Positions 17,291 to 26,861 of a DNA stretch of 64,000 bases are shown here, piece after piece (the stretch's first letter is position 1; every line of letters starts with the position of its first letter). This stretch comes from Deltaproteobacteria bacterium (lineage in GTDB: Bacteria > Desulfobacterota > GWC2-55-46), in contig JACRNL010000007.1 in NCBI GenBank assembly GCA_016234935.1, forward strand, positions 86,927-150,926, given 5' to 3'. A program made the translations under genes and the position numbers. A model generated the notes under the pieces. It searched no databases and was not told the origin of the DNA. It was given only the letters and a program-made list of their open reading frames with translations.

Positions 17291-19558
17291 GTGGATATCG
17301 ATGTCAGCCAGATAAGGCAGACTTTTGTTGCCGAAAGCGCGGAGCTTTTGCAGGAACTGGAGAACTCTCTTCTTATACTCGAGGGTTCGCCGGAAGATAC
17401 GGACACCATACATTCGCTCTTTCGCGCCGTGCATACCATCAAAGGGTCAGCCGGCGTGCTCGGCATGGAGGCGGTTGAGAAGTTCGCCCATGCAGTGGAA
17501 AGTCTTCTTTCAAAGGTGCGCGAGTCCAGCCTTCATATTACCAAGGATATCGTCGCGCTCCTCCTCGAATGCCGCGACCATATGGCGGTACTCGTTGATC
17601 TGAGCGCCGCCGCTTCCGCCTCGATGCCGGAAGACGTGGCCGGCCAGGAGATGATCCTCATAGACAGGCTCAGAAGCATGTCCCCGCAGGCTTTAAGCGG
17701 GGATCTGATGGGCGGCGAGCATGGGCGCGCCGCCCAAAAACATGTCCCCGCAGGCCTTGAGCGGGGAGAGGAAGGGGCGGCGGTTAAGGGGACGGTTGAA
17801 GGGTGTCACACCCCGCAGCCGCCGGAAGGGCAATCCGTTCCTGAGACGAGGACGGACGCTTGGCATATCTCCCTCAGGTTTTCAAGGGAGATACTGAAAA
17901 ACGGGATGGATCCGATCACCTTGATAAACTATCTCCACAGGCTCGGCGCCGTGGTAAACCTCACGTCCATCTTCGACTCCATGCCGGGGGCCGCCGATAT
18001 GGACCCTGAATGCTGCTACCTCGGCCTTGAGATTGATTTAAAGACGGACGCCGGCAAAAAGAAAATAGACGACGCCTTCGAGTTCATCCGCAATGACGCC
18101 ACCGTTCATATTCTTGCGCCGCACAGCAGGGTAGAGTCCTTCAAGGAACTCATAAAGAGCCTGCCGGAAGATCCGGTCCTTCTCGGGGAGATACTCTTAA
18201 GGGGCGGAACGCTTACTTCGTCCGAGCTTAAGGACGCATTGAGGACGCAGGACGTCGAGGCGCGCTCTGAGGGCGCCGCTTCAAAGCGGTTCATAGGCGA
18301 GATACTGGTTTCGGAGGGCGCAGTGTATCCTGAGGTCGTGGATGCCGCGCTTGAGAAGCAGAAAAAGAACCAGATGTTCAAGTCAAGAGAGATAAGCACC
18401 TTGCGCATAGACGCCAGTAAGCTCGACACGCTTGTGACCCTCGTCGGAGAGCTCGTCATATCGAGCGCGAGCATTGACCAGCACTCAAACAGGATTCAGG
18501 ACCCCTGGCTGAAGGAGTCGGCGTCCTTGATGCTGCGCCTTGTGGAAGAGGTGAGGGAATCATCCATGCGGCTTCGCATGGTGCCCATAGGCGAGACGTT
18601 CAGCCGTTTTAACCGCGTCGTCAGGGACCTCGGCATGGAGTCCGGCAAGGATATCCGCATCGTGATAAGCGGCGGCGATACGGAACTGGACAAGACCGTC
18701 GTGGAAAAGATAAACGACCCTCTGATGCACATAGTCCGTAATGCCATAGATCACGGCATCGAGACGCCCGCCGTCAGGCGGGAGAGCGGAAAACCGGAAA
18801 AGGCCACGATACGTCTTGACGCCTATCACGACGCCGGGTGCATAGTCATCGAGGTGTCGGACGACGGCAGGGGGCTTGACAGGGATAAGATCATGCAAAA
18901 GGCGGTCAGCATAGGCATGGCGTCTCCGGGGCAGTTGCTGCCGGACAATGAGATATACGGCCTGATATTCAAGCCCGGCTTTTCAACGGCCGACGAGGTG
19001 ACAAAGCTCTCAGGGCGCGGCGTCGGCATGGACGTAGTCAAGCGGAACGTAGAGGCGCTCCGTGGCACGGTCGAGGTTAAAAGCAAGGAGGGGGCCGGCG
19101 CCGCGGTGGTCATACGCCTGCCGCTGACCCTTGCCATCATTGACGGTTTCATGGTGGGCCTTGACAACTCCCTTTACGTGATGCCGCTTGACATGGTCGT
19201 TGAATGCGTGGAGCTCGGCGAGGCGGACAGGCATGCGTCAAGCAGGAGAAATTATGTAAACCTGAGGGGCGAGATACTCCCGTATTTGCGCCTCAGGGAG
19301 ATATTCGACGCGCATGGAGACGCGCCGCGCTATGAGCACGTGGTCGTGGTCAAATACGCCGGCCAGAAAATAGGTTTGGTGGTTGACGAACTCCTCGGAG
19401 AGGTGCAGACGGTGATAAAATCGCTCGGTAGGATTTACAGGGATTTGCAGGGCATCTCAGGGGCGACGATACTCGGCTCCGGCCAGGTGGCGTTGATACT
19501 TGACGTGCCAAGGCTTGTTCAGGCCGTGCAGCGTGAGGCGGCTGCCAGCCCGGCGTAA
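17291..19558 (+). CDS. cheA: Chemotaxis histidine kinase CheA with MshEN-like insert
   Basis: 755 residues from GTG 17291. HPt domain 1-110 with phosphorylated H48 (AVHTIKGSAG). A linker (about 130-190) holds two family-C palindromes. Residues 195-290 form an alpha/beta domain (HISLRFSREILKNGMDP) of the kind found next to CheA P2. Residues 297-320 and 334-357 are two 24-residue units of the pattern LGEIL-x3-G-x6-L-x2-L-x2-Q, as in MshEN cyclic-di-GMP domains, but with Leu/Phe where Arg is usual. Then the dimerisation helices, the ATP-binding domain (N box M479-HIVRNAIDHG, DDGRG at 524, GRGVGMD at 575) and a CheW-like domain to the end. It autophosphorylates on H48 and donates to CheY and CheB. 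Strong family call; the MshEN reading is inference. Confidence 0.95.
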   Translation: MDIDVSQIRQTFVAESAELLQELENSLLILEGSPEDTDTIHSLFRAVHTIKGSAGVLGMEAVEKFAHAVESLLSKVRESSLHITKDIVALLLECRDHMAVLVDLSAAASASMPEDVAGQEMILIDRLRSMSPQALSGDLMGGEHGRAAQKHVPAGLERGEEGAAVKGTVEGCHTPQPPEGQSVPETRTDAWHISLRFSREILKNGMDPITLINYLHRLGAVVNLTSIFDSMPGAADMDPECCYLGLEIDLKTDAGKKKIDDAFEFIRNDATVHILAPHSRVESFKELIKSLPEDPVLLGEILLRGGTLTSSELKDALRTQDVEARSEGAASKRFIGEILVSEGAVYPEVVDAALEKQKKNQMFKSREISTLRIDASKLDTLVTLVGELVISSASIDQHSNRIQDPWLKESASLMLRLVEEVRESSMRLRMVPIGETFSRFNRVVRDLGMESGKDIRIVISGGDTELDKTVVEKINDPLMHIVRNAIDHGIETPAVRRESGKPEKATIRLDAYHDAGCIVIEVSDDGRGLDRDKIMQKAVSIGMASPGQLLPDNEIYGLIFKPGFSTADEVTKLSGRGVGMDVVKRNVEALRGTVEVKSKEGAGAAVVIRLPLTLAIIDGFMVGLDNSLYVMPLDMVVECVELGEADRHASSRRNYVNLRGEILPYLRLREIFDAHGDAPRYEHVVVVKYAGQKIGLVVDELLGEVQTVIKSLGRIYRDLQGISGATILGSGQVALILDVPRLVQAVQREAAASPA
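17677..17771. repeat. Two family-C palindromes inside cheA
   Basis: CATGTCCCCGCAGG followed by CTTTAAGCGGGG (17677-17704) and a second copy, CATGTCCCCGCAGG with CCTTGAGCGGGGA (about 17740-17768), both in the HPt-P2 linker. Two copies in one linker with preserved frame point to insertions that are tolerated. Related copies: 19579 (reverse), 48150 (reverse), 51797, 56905, 57938. Confidence 0.75.
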
Positions 19559-19561
19559 AAG

Positions 19562-19665
19562 ATAATCTCCCCAACCCCTCTCCCCGCTTAAGACATGCGT
19601 GGACATGTTTAGAAAAGAGGGGGATTATACTTCCCTCCTTTCCAAGGGGGGACTGAGGGGGATTA
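19562..19665. repeat. Composite palindromic element (families D and F with nested C), reverse orientation
   Basis: Reading the minus strand it gives TAATCCCCCTCAGTCCCC, a palindrome CCTTGGAAAGG-like core, AATCCCCCTCTTTTCTAAA, then a family-C unit (CATGTCCACGCATG...AAGCGGGGA) and GAGGGGTTGGGGAGATTATC. The same composite without the C unit is at 48670-48746, and the F+C part alone is at 51780-51846. Confidence 0.75.
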
Positions 19666-19673
19666 CGAAAGGT

Positions 19674-19802
19674 ATGGAGGAAATATGTTGCGATGCGGCT
19701 AAGGATGGTCTTTGTCCGTGTGAAAACGGCGGGATGGATTGCAATTCAATAATCGGAGGTCAGTGTAATGAATTTCTTCAGAGACATGAGGACAAGCAGT
19801 AA
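19674..19802 (+). CDS. Putative 42-residue Cys-rich peptide
   Basis: ATG at 19674 opens a 42-codon frame with six Cys (CC, C-P-C, C, C) in 30 residues and a hydrophilic tail; it overlaps the start of the next MCP gene by 35 bases. The upstream part of the frame (19599-19673) is repeat-derived and not counted. A metal-binding peptide is conceivable, and AAAGGTATGGAGG gives only a weak ribosome site. Unrecognised; could be fortuitous. Confidence 0.35.
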   Translation: MEEICCDAAKDGLCPCENGGMDCNSIIGGQCNEFLQRHEDKQ

Positions 19803-21480
19803 ACTCACGGTGGCCTTTGCCTTCGTGATATTTTTTGTCGTGGCGCTCGGGGTGATAAGCATAAGCCGGATCATGCAGATGAGCCACATGATACAGGCAT
19901 TTTACGACAACAGGTTCGTCCCTGCCGTTGATCTCGGCGTGGTGAATTACGACCTGGCCAAGATAAGGATAAACGCCCTGCGTATAATCAATGAACCGGA
20001 TGCAGGCAAGAGGCAGGCCATCTTCGACGAGGCGGCTATTGAAGAAAAAGAGATAGACTCTCTTGTCGTCAAGCACGGCGCAAAGGAACTCAGCGCGGAC
20101 GAAAAGAAGGTGTTCGATGAATTTCAGTCCGCGTGGCGCGCATATAACGAGGAGAGGCTGAACACTTACAGGTGGGCGCTTGAGGGAAACTTCGAGAAGG
20201 CGAAACTGAACGCCGCGACCAATGCGGCTGCCAAGTTCAAGATACTTGACGAAAGGGCGAAAAAGCTCATTGAGATGCAGGATGAGGCAGGAAAGGGCCT
20301 GTATAAGAAGGCGCAGGAAGATTATGCGTTCACCAGGAACATCGTCATAGCCGCCACTATCGTGGCAATAGGCATTGCCATATTGTCCATCCTGCTTCTG
20401 ACAAAGCTCATAGCAAGGCCGCTTTCCGAGCTTACGGGTGTGGCAAACAGGATAGCGGACGGCGACATGACCGTGAAGTTCGATGTCGCGGGCAAGGACG
20501 AGACAGGCCAGTTAACGACAGCCATGAAGAATATGGTTGAAAAGCTCAGCAATATTGTTTCTGAAGTGCGTCTTGTGTCGAACAACGTCGCATCAGGCTC
20601 TCAGGAGCTTTCCGCGAGCGCACAGCAGATATCCCAGGGCGCGACCGAACAGGCGTCGTCCATAGAGGAGACGTCCTCTTCGATGGAGGAGATGGCCGCC
20701 AACATCAAGCAGAATTCAGACAACTCGCAGCAGACCGAGAAGATAGCGCATAAGTCCGCGACGGACGCCCGCGACAGCGGCAAGGCCGTTGCAGAAACCG
20801 TCAAGGCCATGAAGGACATAGCCGGAAAGATTTCGATCATAGAGGAAATAGCCCGCCAGACGAACCTGCTTGCCCTGAACGCCGCCATAGAGGCCGCAAG
20901 GGCGGGGGAGCACGGCAAGGGCTTTGCCGTGGTGGCATCCGAAGTCAGGAAGCTCGCCGAGAGGAGCCAGCTCGCCGCGGCGGAGATAAGCCAGCTTTCA
21001 TCCGGCAGCGTTCAGATAGCCGGGCAGGCGGGCGAGATGCTTACAAGGCTCGTGCCGGACATACAGAAGACGTCGGAGCTTGTGAAGGAAATAAGCGCGG
21101 CGAGCAATGAGCAGAACAGCGGGGCGGACCAGATAAACAGGGCGCTCCAGGAGCTTGACCAGGTCATCCAGCAGAACGCCGGGGCCGCGGAGCAGCTCTC
21201 CTCCACGTCCGAGGAGCTCGCGTCGCAGGCCGTGAATCTCCAGAGGACCATGGAGTTCTTCAAGATGGACGGCGGGTCTGTCCGCGGCGATGATTTTTCC
21301 GGCGAAAGGGTCGAGCATGGCGCGCAGCGCACGATAAAGGTCGCGCATGCGCGAAAACTGCATGCCAGCCCCTTGAAGGGGTTCAACCCCAGGAAGGCGG
21401 CCGTTCAGGCGGGCGGCGCGCATATTGATCTCGGCGTAGGGGCAAAGGACGCCGAGGACAGCGAGTTTGAAAAATTTTGA
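19768..21480 (+). CDS. Methyl-accepting chemotaxis protein (4HB sensor, HAMP)
   Basis: 570 residues. TM1 about 13-33, periplasmic four-helix-bundle sensor about 35-188, TM2 about 190-212 ([20 protein letters not shown]), HAMP about 212-265, then the long cytoplasmic coiled coil. The hairpin tip [19 protein letters not shown] is canonical, flanked by methylation-helix sequences ([19 protein letters not shown]). Near the C-terminus a family-A repeat encodes SPLKGFNP. The last five residues EFEKF fit the CheR/CheB docking pentapeptide pattern (x-aromatic-x-x-aromatic), consistent with cheR and cheB nearby. The start has GGAGGTCAGTGTA upstream. It senses an unknown periplasmic signal and controls the CheA encoded just upstream, with cheW directly downstream. 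Confidence 0.95.
   Translation: MNFFRDMRTSSKLTVAFAFVIFFVVALGVISISRIMQMSHMIQAFYDNRFVPAVDLGVVNYDLAKIRINALRIINEPDAGKRQAIFDEAAIEEKEIDSLVVKHGAKELSADEKKVFDEFQSAWRAYNEERLNTYRWALEGNFEKAKLNAATNAAAKFKILDERAKKLIEMQDEAGKGLYKKAQEDYAFTRNIVIAATIVAIGIAILSILLLTKLIARPLSELTGVANRIADGDMTVKFDVAGKDETGQLTTAMKNMVEKLSNIVSEVRLVSNNVASGSQELSASAQQISQGATEQASSIEETSSSMEEMAANIKQNSDNSQQTEKIAHKSATDARDSGKAVAETVKAMKDIAGKISIIEEIARQTNLLALNAAIEAARAGEHGKGFAVVASEVRKLAERSQLAAAEISQLSSGSVQIAGQAGEMLTRLVPDIQKTSELVKEISAASNEQNSGADQINRALQELDQVIQQNAGAAEQLSSTSEELASQAVNLQRTMEFFKMDGGSVRGDDFSGERVEHGAQRTIKVAHARKLHASPLKGFNPRKAAVQAGGAHIDLGVGAKDAEDSEFEKF
21367..21390. repeat. Family-A palindrome inside the MCP gene
   Basis: AGCCCCTTGAAGGGGTTCAA followed by CCCC; in frame, encoding SPLKGFNP in the flexible tail between the coiled coil and the docking pentapeptide. 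Confidence 0.7.
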
Positions 21481-21493
21481 GGGAGGCGTTTAA

Positions 21494-22000
21494 ATGGGCA
21501 CGTCCGCAATAGTAAATACAACGCAGTATCTGACGTTTAAGCTCGGCGACGAGGTCTTTGCCCTTGATATTTCGCAGGTAAGGGAGGTCCTTGACTTTAC
21601 GACGGTCACGAAAGTTCCGAGGACGCCGGAGTTCATGAGGGGCGTTATAAATCTTCGCGGCAGCGTGGTGCCGATAGTCGACATGAGGCTCAAATTCGGG
21701 ATGTCAAAGACAGAAAAGACGGTCAATACGTGCATGATCATAGTCGAGATAGTCCTTGACGGCGAAAGGCTCATAGTCGGCGCCCTTGCGGATTCGGTGC
21801 AGGAGGTGATAGAGCTTGACCCCGGCCAGATAGAGCCTCCGCCGAGGATAGGCACGAAGCTCAATACTGAGTTCATCAGGGGGATGGGCAAGCGGGATGA
21901 GAACTTCATCATCATCCTTGAGGTGGACAAGATATTTTCAACCGACGAACTGCAGATAGTCCATGATATGAAGGGCCAGGAACAGGGGCAGGCCTCGTAG
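21494..22000 (+). CDS. cheW: CheW adaptor protein
   Basis: 168 residues with the full CheW fold: TTQYLTFKLGDEVFALDISQVREV at the start, the GVINLRGSVVPIVDMR signature in the middle, and IIILEVDKIF near the end. It couples receptor arrays to CheA at the cytoplasmic membrane. It begins 13 bases after the MCP stop with GAGGGAGGCG as ribosome site, so mcp-cheW are one transcript. A slightly long Lys/Gln-rich tail (MKGQEQGQAS) is the only departure from a normal length. Confidence 0.96.
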   Translation: MGTSAIVNTTQYLTFKLGDEVFALDISQVREVLDFTTVTKVPRTPEFMRGVINLRGSVVPIVDMRLKFGMSKTEKTVNTCMIIVEIVLDGERLIVGALADSVQEVIELDPGQIEPPPRIGTKLNTEFIRGMGKRDENFIIILEVDKIFSTDELQIVHDMKGQEQGQAS

Positions 22001-22032
22001 GGGCGGGGTTCTTGTTCATCATCATGCGGCAG

Positions 22033-22084
22033 GCCGCGGTAAAGGGGGCAGGGCATGTTTAGAACCTGCCCCCGTGGCCGCGGC
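22033..22084. repeat. Nested hairpin between cheW and cheR
   Basis: GCCGCGG/CCGCGGC outer arms (22033-22039, 22078-22084) and GGGGGCAGG/CCTGCCCCC inner arms (22044-22052, 22065-22073) around GCATGTTTAGAA. It has no T-run and is probably a repeat remnant or RNA-processing hairpin. Confidence 0.5.
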
Positions 22085-22115
22085 AGGCGGTTATCTCAGG
22101 CAAGGCGGCTCTTTC

Positions 22116-22988
22116 ATGTCAAATGGTTACGAAGATTTAATGCAGCGGCCTAAAATGACGGAGAAGGATTTCGGCAGGCTCTCCGAGTTCATACAGAAAG
22201 AGCTGGGCATCAAGATGCCGGAGGCAAAAAAGGCGATGCTGGAATCGCGCCTCCAGAAGCGGCTCCGCGCGCTTGGCTTCGGCTCTTACGCCGAATATTG
22301 CGACTACCTCTTCGGCCCCGACGGGCTGACGGGCGAGCTGGTCTACATGATAGACCTGGTTACGACCAACAAGACCGAATTCTTCAGGGAGTCGGCCCAG
22401 TTCGAATATCTCTTCAATACCGCTTTGCCGGAGCTTGTAAAGACAACGGGCGCCGGAGTAAAGAGGGAGCTTAAGGTGTGGAGCGCCGGCTGCTCGACCG
22501 GAGAGGAGCCTTATACGCTGTCGATGGTATTGATGGATTTTGCCGAGAGGTATCCCGGCCTCGGCTTCAAGTACCTTGTCATAGCGACGGATATATCCAC
22601 AAGGGTGCTGGAGCTTGCCAGGATGGGCATATACAGCGCCGAGAAGGCGGAGTCTGTGCGGATGGATATGAGGAAAAAGTATCTGCTTAAAAGCAAGGAC
22701 TCGTCAAAGGAGCTTGTGAGGATCATGCCCGAGCTGCGCGCCCGCGTGAGGTTCAGGCGCCTGAACCTCATGGAGGACGACTTCGGCTTCAGGGAGCCGA
22801 TAGACATCATATTCTGCCGGAACGTTATAATATACTTCAACAGGGAAACACAGCAGAGGCTGCTTGCGAAATTTTGTGATTGCATTGACGCGGGCAATTA
22901 CATCTTTGTCGGCCATTCAGAGACGCTCAACGACTTTTATCTGCCGCTGGAGAAGGTTGCCCCGTCGATTTACAGGAAGATCGCATGA
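22116..22988 (+). CDS. cheR: Chemotaxis protein methyltransferase CheR
   Basis: 290 residues from ATG 22116 (AAGGCGG upstream); an in-frame GTG at 22074 lies inside a hairpin and is less likely. An N-terminal helical domain (residues about 10-80) precedes the S-adenosylmethionine-binding domain with VWSAGCSTGEEPYTL (motif I), the acidic IATDIS motif and FCRNVIIYFNRETQQRL. It methylates glutamates on the MCPs; the EFEKF tail of the second MCP is a plausible docking site. Its stop overlaps the cheD start (ATGA), showing translational coupling. Confidence 0.96.
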   Translation: MSNGYEDLMQRPKMTEKDFGRLSEFIQKELGIKMPEAKKAMLESRLQKRLRALGFGSYAEYCDYLFGPDGLTGELVYMIDLVTTNKTEFFRESAQFEYLFNTALPELVKTTGAGVKRELKVWSAGCSTGEEPYTLSMVLMDFAERYPGLGFKYLVIATDISTRVLELARMGIYSAEKAESVRMDMRKKYLLKSKDSSKELVRIMPELRARVRFRRLNLMEDDFGFREPIDIIFCRNVIIYFNRETQQRLLAKFCDCIDAGNYIFVGHSETLNDFYLPLEKVAPSIYRKIA

Positions 22989-23566
22989 ACACTATAGCCG
23001 CAGACCTTCAGGTAGTCACGGTAAAGCCCGGCGAGCTTAATATCTCCGCGCGTCCGGTGGCCTTGCACACCATACTTGGCTCTTGCCTGACGGTGACGAT
23101 GTTCAGTCCAAGGATGCATATCGGGGGGATCTGTCACGCGCTGCTTCCGCATTTGAGGCGGGGGGATCCGGGCGGCGGCAAGCCTGCCGCCGGCGCGGCG
23201 CATGACGGCCGCGATGAGGAGTTCAAATACGTGGATTCCGCCATAAAGTTCATGTTGGAGAGCTTTTCGGCATACGGCGTCGCTGAAGACGAAATCGAGA
23301 TAAAGACCTTCGGCGGCGCGGATATGTTCGAGTCAAGCGGCATACCGGGCGGCATTGTGACCGTGGGCGCGCAGAATATAAAAATGGCCGGTGAGTTTCT
23401 CGAGTCAAGGCATTTGAAGATCGTCAATTCGGACGTCGGCGGAAGGGAGGGCAGGGTGCTCTATTTTTACACGCATACGGGTGAATGCCTCGTGAGGCGG
23501 ATAATCAATACGGGAATTTACAGAGCCTATCTTAAAAAGCTGTATAATAATTACAATCGGTACTGA
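22985..23566 (+). CDS. cheD: Chemoreceptor glutamine deamidase CheD
   Basis: 193 residues. The catalytic pair is visible: Cys34 in LGSCL and His51 in ICHALLP, 17 residues apart as in characterised CheD. TFGGADMF and [14 protein letters not shown] are the other conserved blocks. It deamidates receptor glutamines and so sets up methylation sites. An insertion of Gly/Ala/Arg-rich sequence (about 57-75, [16 protein letters not shown]) follows the His loop and lengthens the protein over the usual ~160 residues. Overlaps cheR by four bases. Confidence 0.94.
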   Translation: MNTIAADLQVVTVKPGELNISARPVALHTILGSCLTVTMFSPRMHIGGICHALLPHLRRGDPGGGKPAAGAAHDGRDEEFKYVDSAIKFMLESFSAYGVAEDEIEIKTFGGADMFESSGIPGGIVTVGAQNIKMAGEFLESRHLKIVNSDVGGREGRVLYFYTHTGECLVRRIINTGIYRAYLKKLYNNYNRY

Positions 23567-23609
23567 TCCCGCAACCTGCCCTGGGCCGCGCTCAAGAGAT
23601 ATCGCAACA

Positions 23610-24689
23610 ATGAAAAAAATAAAGGTTCTTATCGTAGACGACTCCGCGGTTGTCCGTCAGATTATGTCGCACGTCGTCGCGTCGGACCCGCAGCTGGAGG
23701 TGATAGGGGCGGCGGCAGACCCGTATATCGCGGCGGAGCATATCGCAAAGGAGATACCGGACGTAATAACCCTCGACATAGAGATGCCGAGGATGGATGG
23801 CCTGACGTTCCTCGGCAAGATCATGAGCCAGCGCCCCATACCTGTGGTCATCATCTCAAGCCTTGCCCAGGAGGGGTCGGAGACCGTCATGCGGGCGCTT
23901 GAACTGGGGGCTGTGGATATAATCCAGAAGCCCACGGTAGGCAAAAAGGAGTTCCTCGAAGAATCCCGGATAATAATCTGCGACGCGATAAAGGCGGCCT
24001 GCTGCGCGAAGATAAAGCCCGTCCCGTTAAGGCTGCAGCGGGACATACCGCCGAAACTCGGCGCCGAGGCCGTCCTGTCCGGGAAAAATACCAAGGCCAT
24101 GATCCAGACCACCGAAAAGGTGGTTGCCATCGGCGCCTCGACCGGCGGGACAGAGGCGATAAGGGTGTTTTTGAAGGCCATGCCCCCTGATTCTCCGGGC
24201 ATCGTCATAGTCCAGCACATGCCTGAGAAGTTTACCGCCGCGTTCGCAAAACACCTCGACGCGGACTGCCGCATCTCGGTCAAGGAGGCCGGGGACAACG
24301 ATACGGTAATCGGCGGCAGGGCGCTTATCGCCCCCGGCAACCGCCATATGATCGTTAAAAGGAGCGGGGCGCGCTACTACGTAGAGTTAAAGGACGGCCC
24401 TCTCGTTTCAAGGCACAGGCCGTCCGTGGACGTGCTCTTTACTTCGGTTGCGCGGTATGTCGGTAAGAACGCGATAGGCGTGATAATGACCGGCATGGGG
24501 GATGACGGGTCGCGCGGAATGATGGAGATGAAAGAGGCCGGGGCATTCAACATAGCCCAGGACGAAAACAGTTCCGTTGTCTTCGGCATGCCCAAGGAGG
24601 CGATAAAGGCCGGCGCGGTCTTAAGCGTCCTTCCTTTGGAGGACATAGCGCCCATAGTCATGACAAAGGTCCGCAGTGGATGGAACTGA
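23610..24689 (+). CDS. cheB: Protein-glutamate methylesterase/glutaminase CheB
   Basis: 359 residues. Receiver domain with DD at 10-11, phosphoacceptor D56 ([10 protein letters not shown]) and K107 (QKP); a linker about 130-168; and a C-terminal esterase with the catalytic triad Ser177 (GASTGG), His203 (QHM) and Asp298/299 (GMGDDG). It removes methyl groups from MCP glutamates when phosphorylated by CheA. The last gene of the chemotaxis cluster; a strong terminator lies 170 bases on. All key residues present, normal length. Confidence 0.97.
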   Translation: MKKIKVLIVDDSAVVRQIMSHVVASDPQLEVIGAAADPYIAAEHIAKEIPDVITLDIEMPRMDGLTFLGKIMSQRPIPVVIISSLAQEGSETVMRALELGAVDIIQKPTVGKKEFLEESRIIICDAIKAACCAKIKPVPLRLQRDIPPKLGAEAVLSGKNTKAMIQTTEKVVAIGASTGGTEAIRVFLKAMPPDSPGIVIVQHMPEKFTAAFAKHLDADCRISVKEAGDNDTVIGGRALIAPGNRHMIVKRSGARYYVELKDGPLVSRHRPSVDVLFTSVARYVGKNAIGVIMTGMGDDGSRGMMEMKEAGAFNIAQDENSSVVFGMPKEAIKAGAVLSVLPLEDIAPIVMTKVRSGWN

Positions 24690-24858
24690 CATGACGTATT
24701 AACTGTAAATGCCGCGCAGTTTACCCGCCCGCACGCCGCAGACACCCGCAAACTCCAGACGATTTGAAAGATGTGGACAATTGACGGAAAGGCAAGTAAA
24801 ATTGAACAAAATTGAAGTCCATTAAGAGAAGAAAACTGATCCGTTACCGGTTCAACTC

Positions 24859-24883
24859 CCCGCCAGTTCAGGCGGGTTTTTTT
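24859..24883 (+). terminator. Rho-independent terminator after the che operon
   Basis: CCCGCC AGTTCA GGCGGG followed by seven T. It sits between cheB and the membrane glycosyltransferase; the gap 24690-24858 before it contains nothing else I can recognise. Confidence 0.85.
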
Positions 24884-24905
24884 AATGCGGGAGAGGTTTT
24901 ATCTT

Positions 24906-26861
24906 ATGATACGCATAAGCGGCAGCAGGGTTGTGGGCATCTTGATAATATTGGCGCTGCTTGCGGCGGGTGCGGTTTTTTACAGAGCCGCGCGAAGCCC
25001 GGAGTCGCCGCTCCTTGTCGCGAAGCATGGCGCCAGGTGGATACGCATCAACGAACCTTCCCTGCTGGTGATAAGAACGCCGGGTTTTGAGAGGGCCGGT
25101 TTTCGCAAAACATTCAGGGTTGACAATGTCCCTGAAAAAGCGCTTCTCACGGTGCATGCGTTTAAGGACGCATCCGTGTTTTTAGACGATGTGCCCGTGC
25201 TTGCCGCGTCAAGCGACCTTGATGCATGGGTGAAGCCCAGGCAGGTTGACCTGTCCCTGATGCTTGACAGGGGAACCCATGTGCTGCGCATTATCGCCGC
25301 AAATTACAGCGCGCCCGCCGCGGTTCTTGCGTATTTAGATGAGATAGGCCTGCGGACAGGGCCGGACTGGGAGGCAAGCTCCGACGGACTGGAGTGGAGT
25401 CCGGCGATAGATGTCGAGACCTTCAGGCCGGCGCCGCTGTCGCGGATGTTCCAGCGCGCTGACAGGGCGTTCCTGTCGAACGCCCCGTATATGCTGGCTA
25501 TCTTTTCGGTAGTATTCATTTGGACGTTGTGTGTCTACCTGCCGAAAAAACCGATAGACCGGCTGGTGCGTGTCACCCCCTCGGCGTCAACGGTCCGGTG
25601 GTGGGTAATGGGATTGTGGGTTGTCCTCGCGCTGAACAATATCGTCAAGGTCCCGGTATCTATCGGGTTTGACATGGATGCGCACATGGATTACATAGAT
25701 TATGTGGCGTCGAATTGGCGGATACCTTTTGCCACGGAAGGCTGGCAGATGTTCCAGTCCCCGCTCTATTATATCCTGAGCGCCCCTCTCTTCCTTGTTT
25801 TTAAGAAGTTCCTTACGCTGGAATCAACCTTGATGGCGTTGAAGGTCATACCCCTTGCCTGCGGCATTTTTCAGGTGGAGCTGTCATACAGGGCCGTTAA
25901 GCATTTATGGCCGGACAGGGAAGATATGCGGGCGTTAGCCGTGATTATCGGGGGGCTGCTCCCGATGAATATTTATATGTCGCAGTATCTCGGCAATGAG
26001 CCGCTCTCAGGCGTTTTTTCCGCTGCCGCCGTTGTCTGGGCTTTCAAGATACATGCCGAGCCGTCCGGCGAGCGGTCGTTAACGGACCTATTCCTTCTTG
26101 GGGTATTCCTTGGTCTGGCGCTCCTTTCCAAGGCAACGGCCGTTCTGCTGATACCGCCGCTTGCGCTGATTTTGATTTACAGGGCCTGCAATACGCAAAC
26201 CCCCTTACGCAGGGCCGCGTCGAGCCTGGGGATAGTCCTCGGGGCGGCCTTTGTTATCTCCGGCTGGTACTATATTCGCAACTGGATTGTCCTCGGGAAA
26301 CCCTTTATGGGAGGCTGGGACCCTTCCACCGGCATGGTCTGGTGGCAGGACCCTGGATACAGGACGCCGGCCCAGTTCCTTTCCTTCGGCCAGTCGCTTG
26401 TCTATCCGGTTAATTCCAGCATAAACGGCATTTGGGATTCTATATATTCGACCCTCTGGACGGATGCGAGCCTGGGGGCGATGGCGAATTATGAAAAACT
26501 GCCGCCGTGGAACTATTCCTTCATGCTCTCAGGGGCGCTCCTCGCGCTATTACCGACGGCCGGCATCATCGCGGGGTGGATCGGCGCGTTGCGCTCTCCC
26601 GCAAGGGGTATGAAGAGCGGCGCGTTGTTCGCGCTGCTTTTTGTCGGCATATACCTCGCGGCTATATTTGGCCTGTATCTGAAGCTCCCCGTATATACCA
26701 CGGCGAAGGCGTCTTATATGATGGGCATCATACCGTGCTTCGCGCTTTTGGGGGCCTATGGATTTTCCCTCGTCATGCGGAGCGCCGTCATCCGCGCCTT
26801 CGTCTACGGCGGGATAGCCTGTTGGGCGGCGTTCGCTTATATCGCTTATTTCGCGGTCTGA
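24906..26861 (+). CDS. GT-C type membrane glycosyltransferase (ArnT/PMT-like)
   Basis: 651 residues from ATG 24906, chosen over ATG 24885 because GGGAGAGG lies upstream at proper spacing and 24885 is inside the terminator tail. One N-terminal membrane helix (about 8-28), a soluble beta-rich domain (about 40-195), then about ten to twelve membrane helices. After the second helix comes FDMDAHMDYIDYV, an acidic loop like the Asp-containing catalytic motif of lipid-linked-sugar glycosyltransferases of the PMT/ArnT group. It probably transfers a sugar from a polyprenyl carrier to an envelope acceptor. No polysaccharide genes adjoin. Substrate unknown. Confidence 0.78.
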   Translation: MIRISGSRVVGILIILALLAAGAVFYRAARSPESPLLVAKHGARWIRINEPSLLVIRTPGFERAGFRKTFRVDNVPEKALLTVHAFKDASVFLDDVPVLAASSDLDAWVKPRQVDLSLMLDRGTHVLRIIAANYSAPAAVLAYLDEIGLRTGPDWEASSDGLEWSPAIDVETFRPAPLSRMFQRADRAFLSNAPYMLAIFSVVFIWTLCVYLPKKPIDRLVRVTPSASTVRWWVMGLWVVLALNNIVKVPVSIGFDMDAHMDYIDYVASNWRIPFATEGWQMFQSPLYYILSAPLFLVFKKFLTLESTLMALKVIPLACGIFQVELSYRAVKHLWPDREDMRALAVIIGGLLPMNIYMSQYLGNEPLSGVFSAAAVVWAFKIHAEPSGERSLTDLFLLGVFLGLALLSKATAVLLIPPLALILIYRACNTQTPLRRAASSLGIVLGAAFVISGWYYIRNWIVLGKPFMGGWDPSTGMVWWQDPGYRTPAQFLSFGQSLVYPVNSSINGIWDSIYSTLWTDASLGAMANYEKLPPWNYSFMLSGALLALLPTAGIIAGWIGALRSPARGMKSGALFALLFVGIYLAAIFGLYLKLPVYTTAKASYMMGIIPCFALLGAYGFSLVMRSAVIRAFVYGGIACWAAFAYIAYFAV

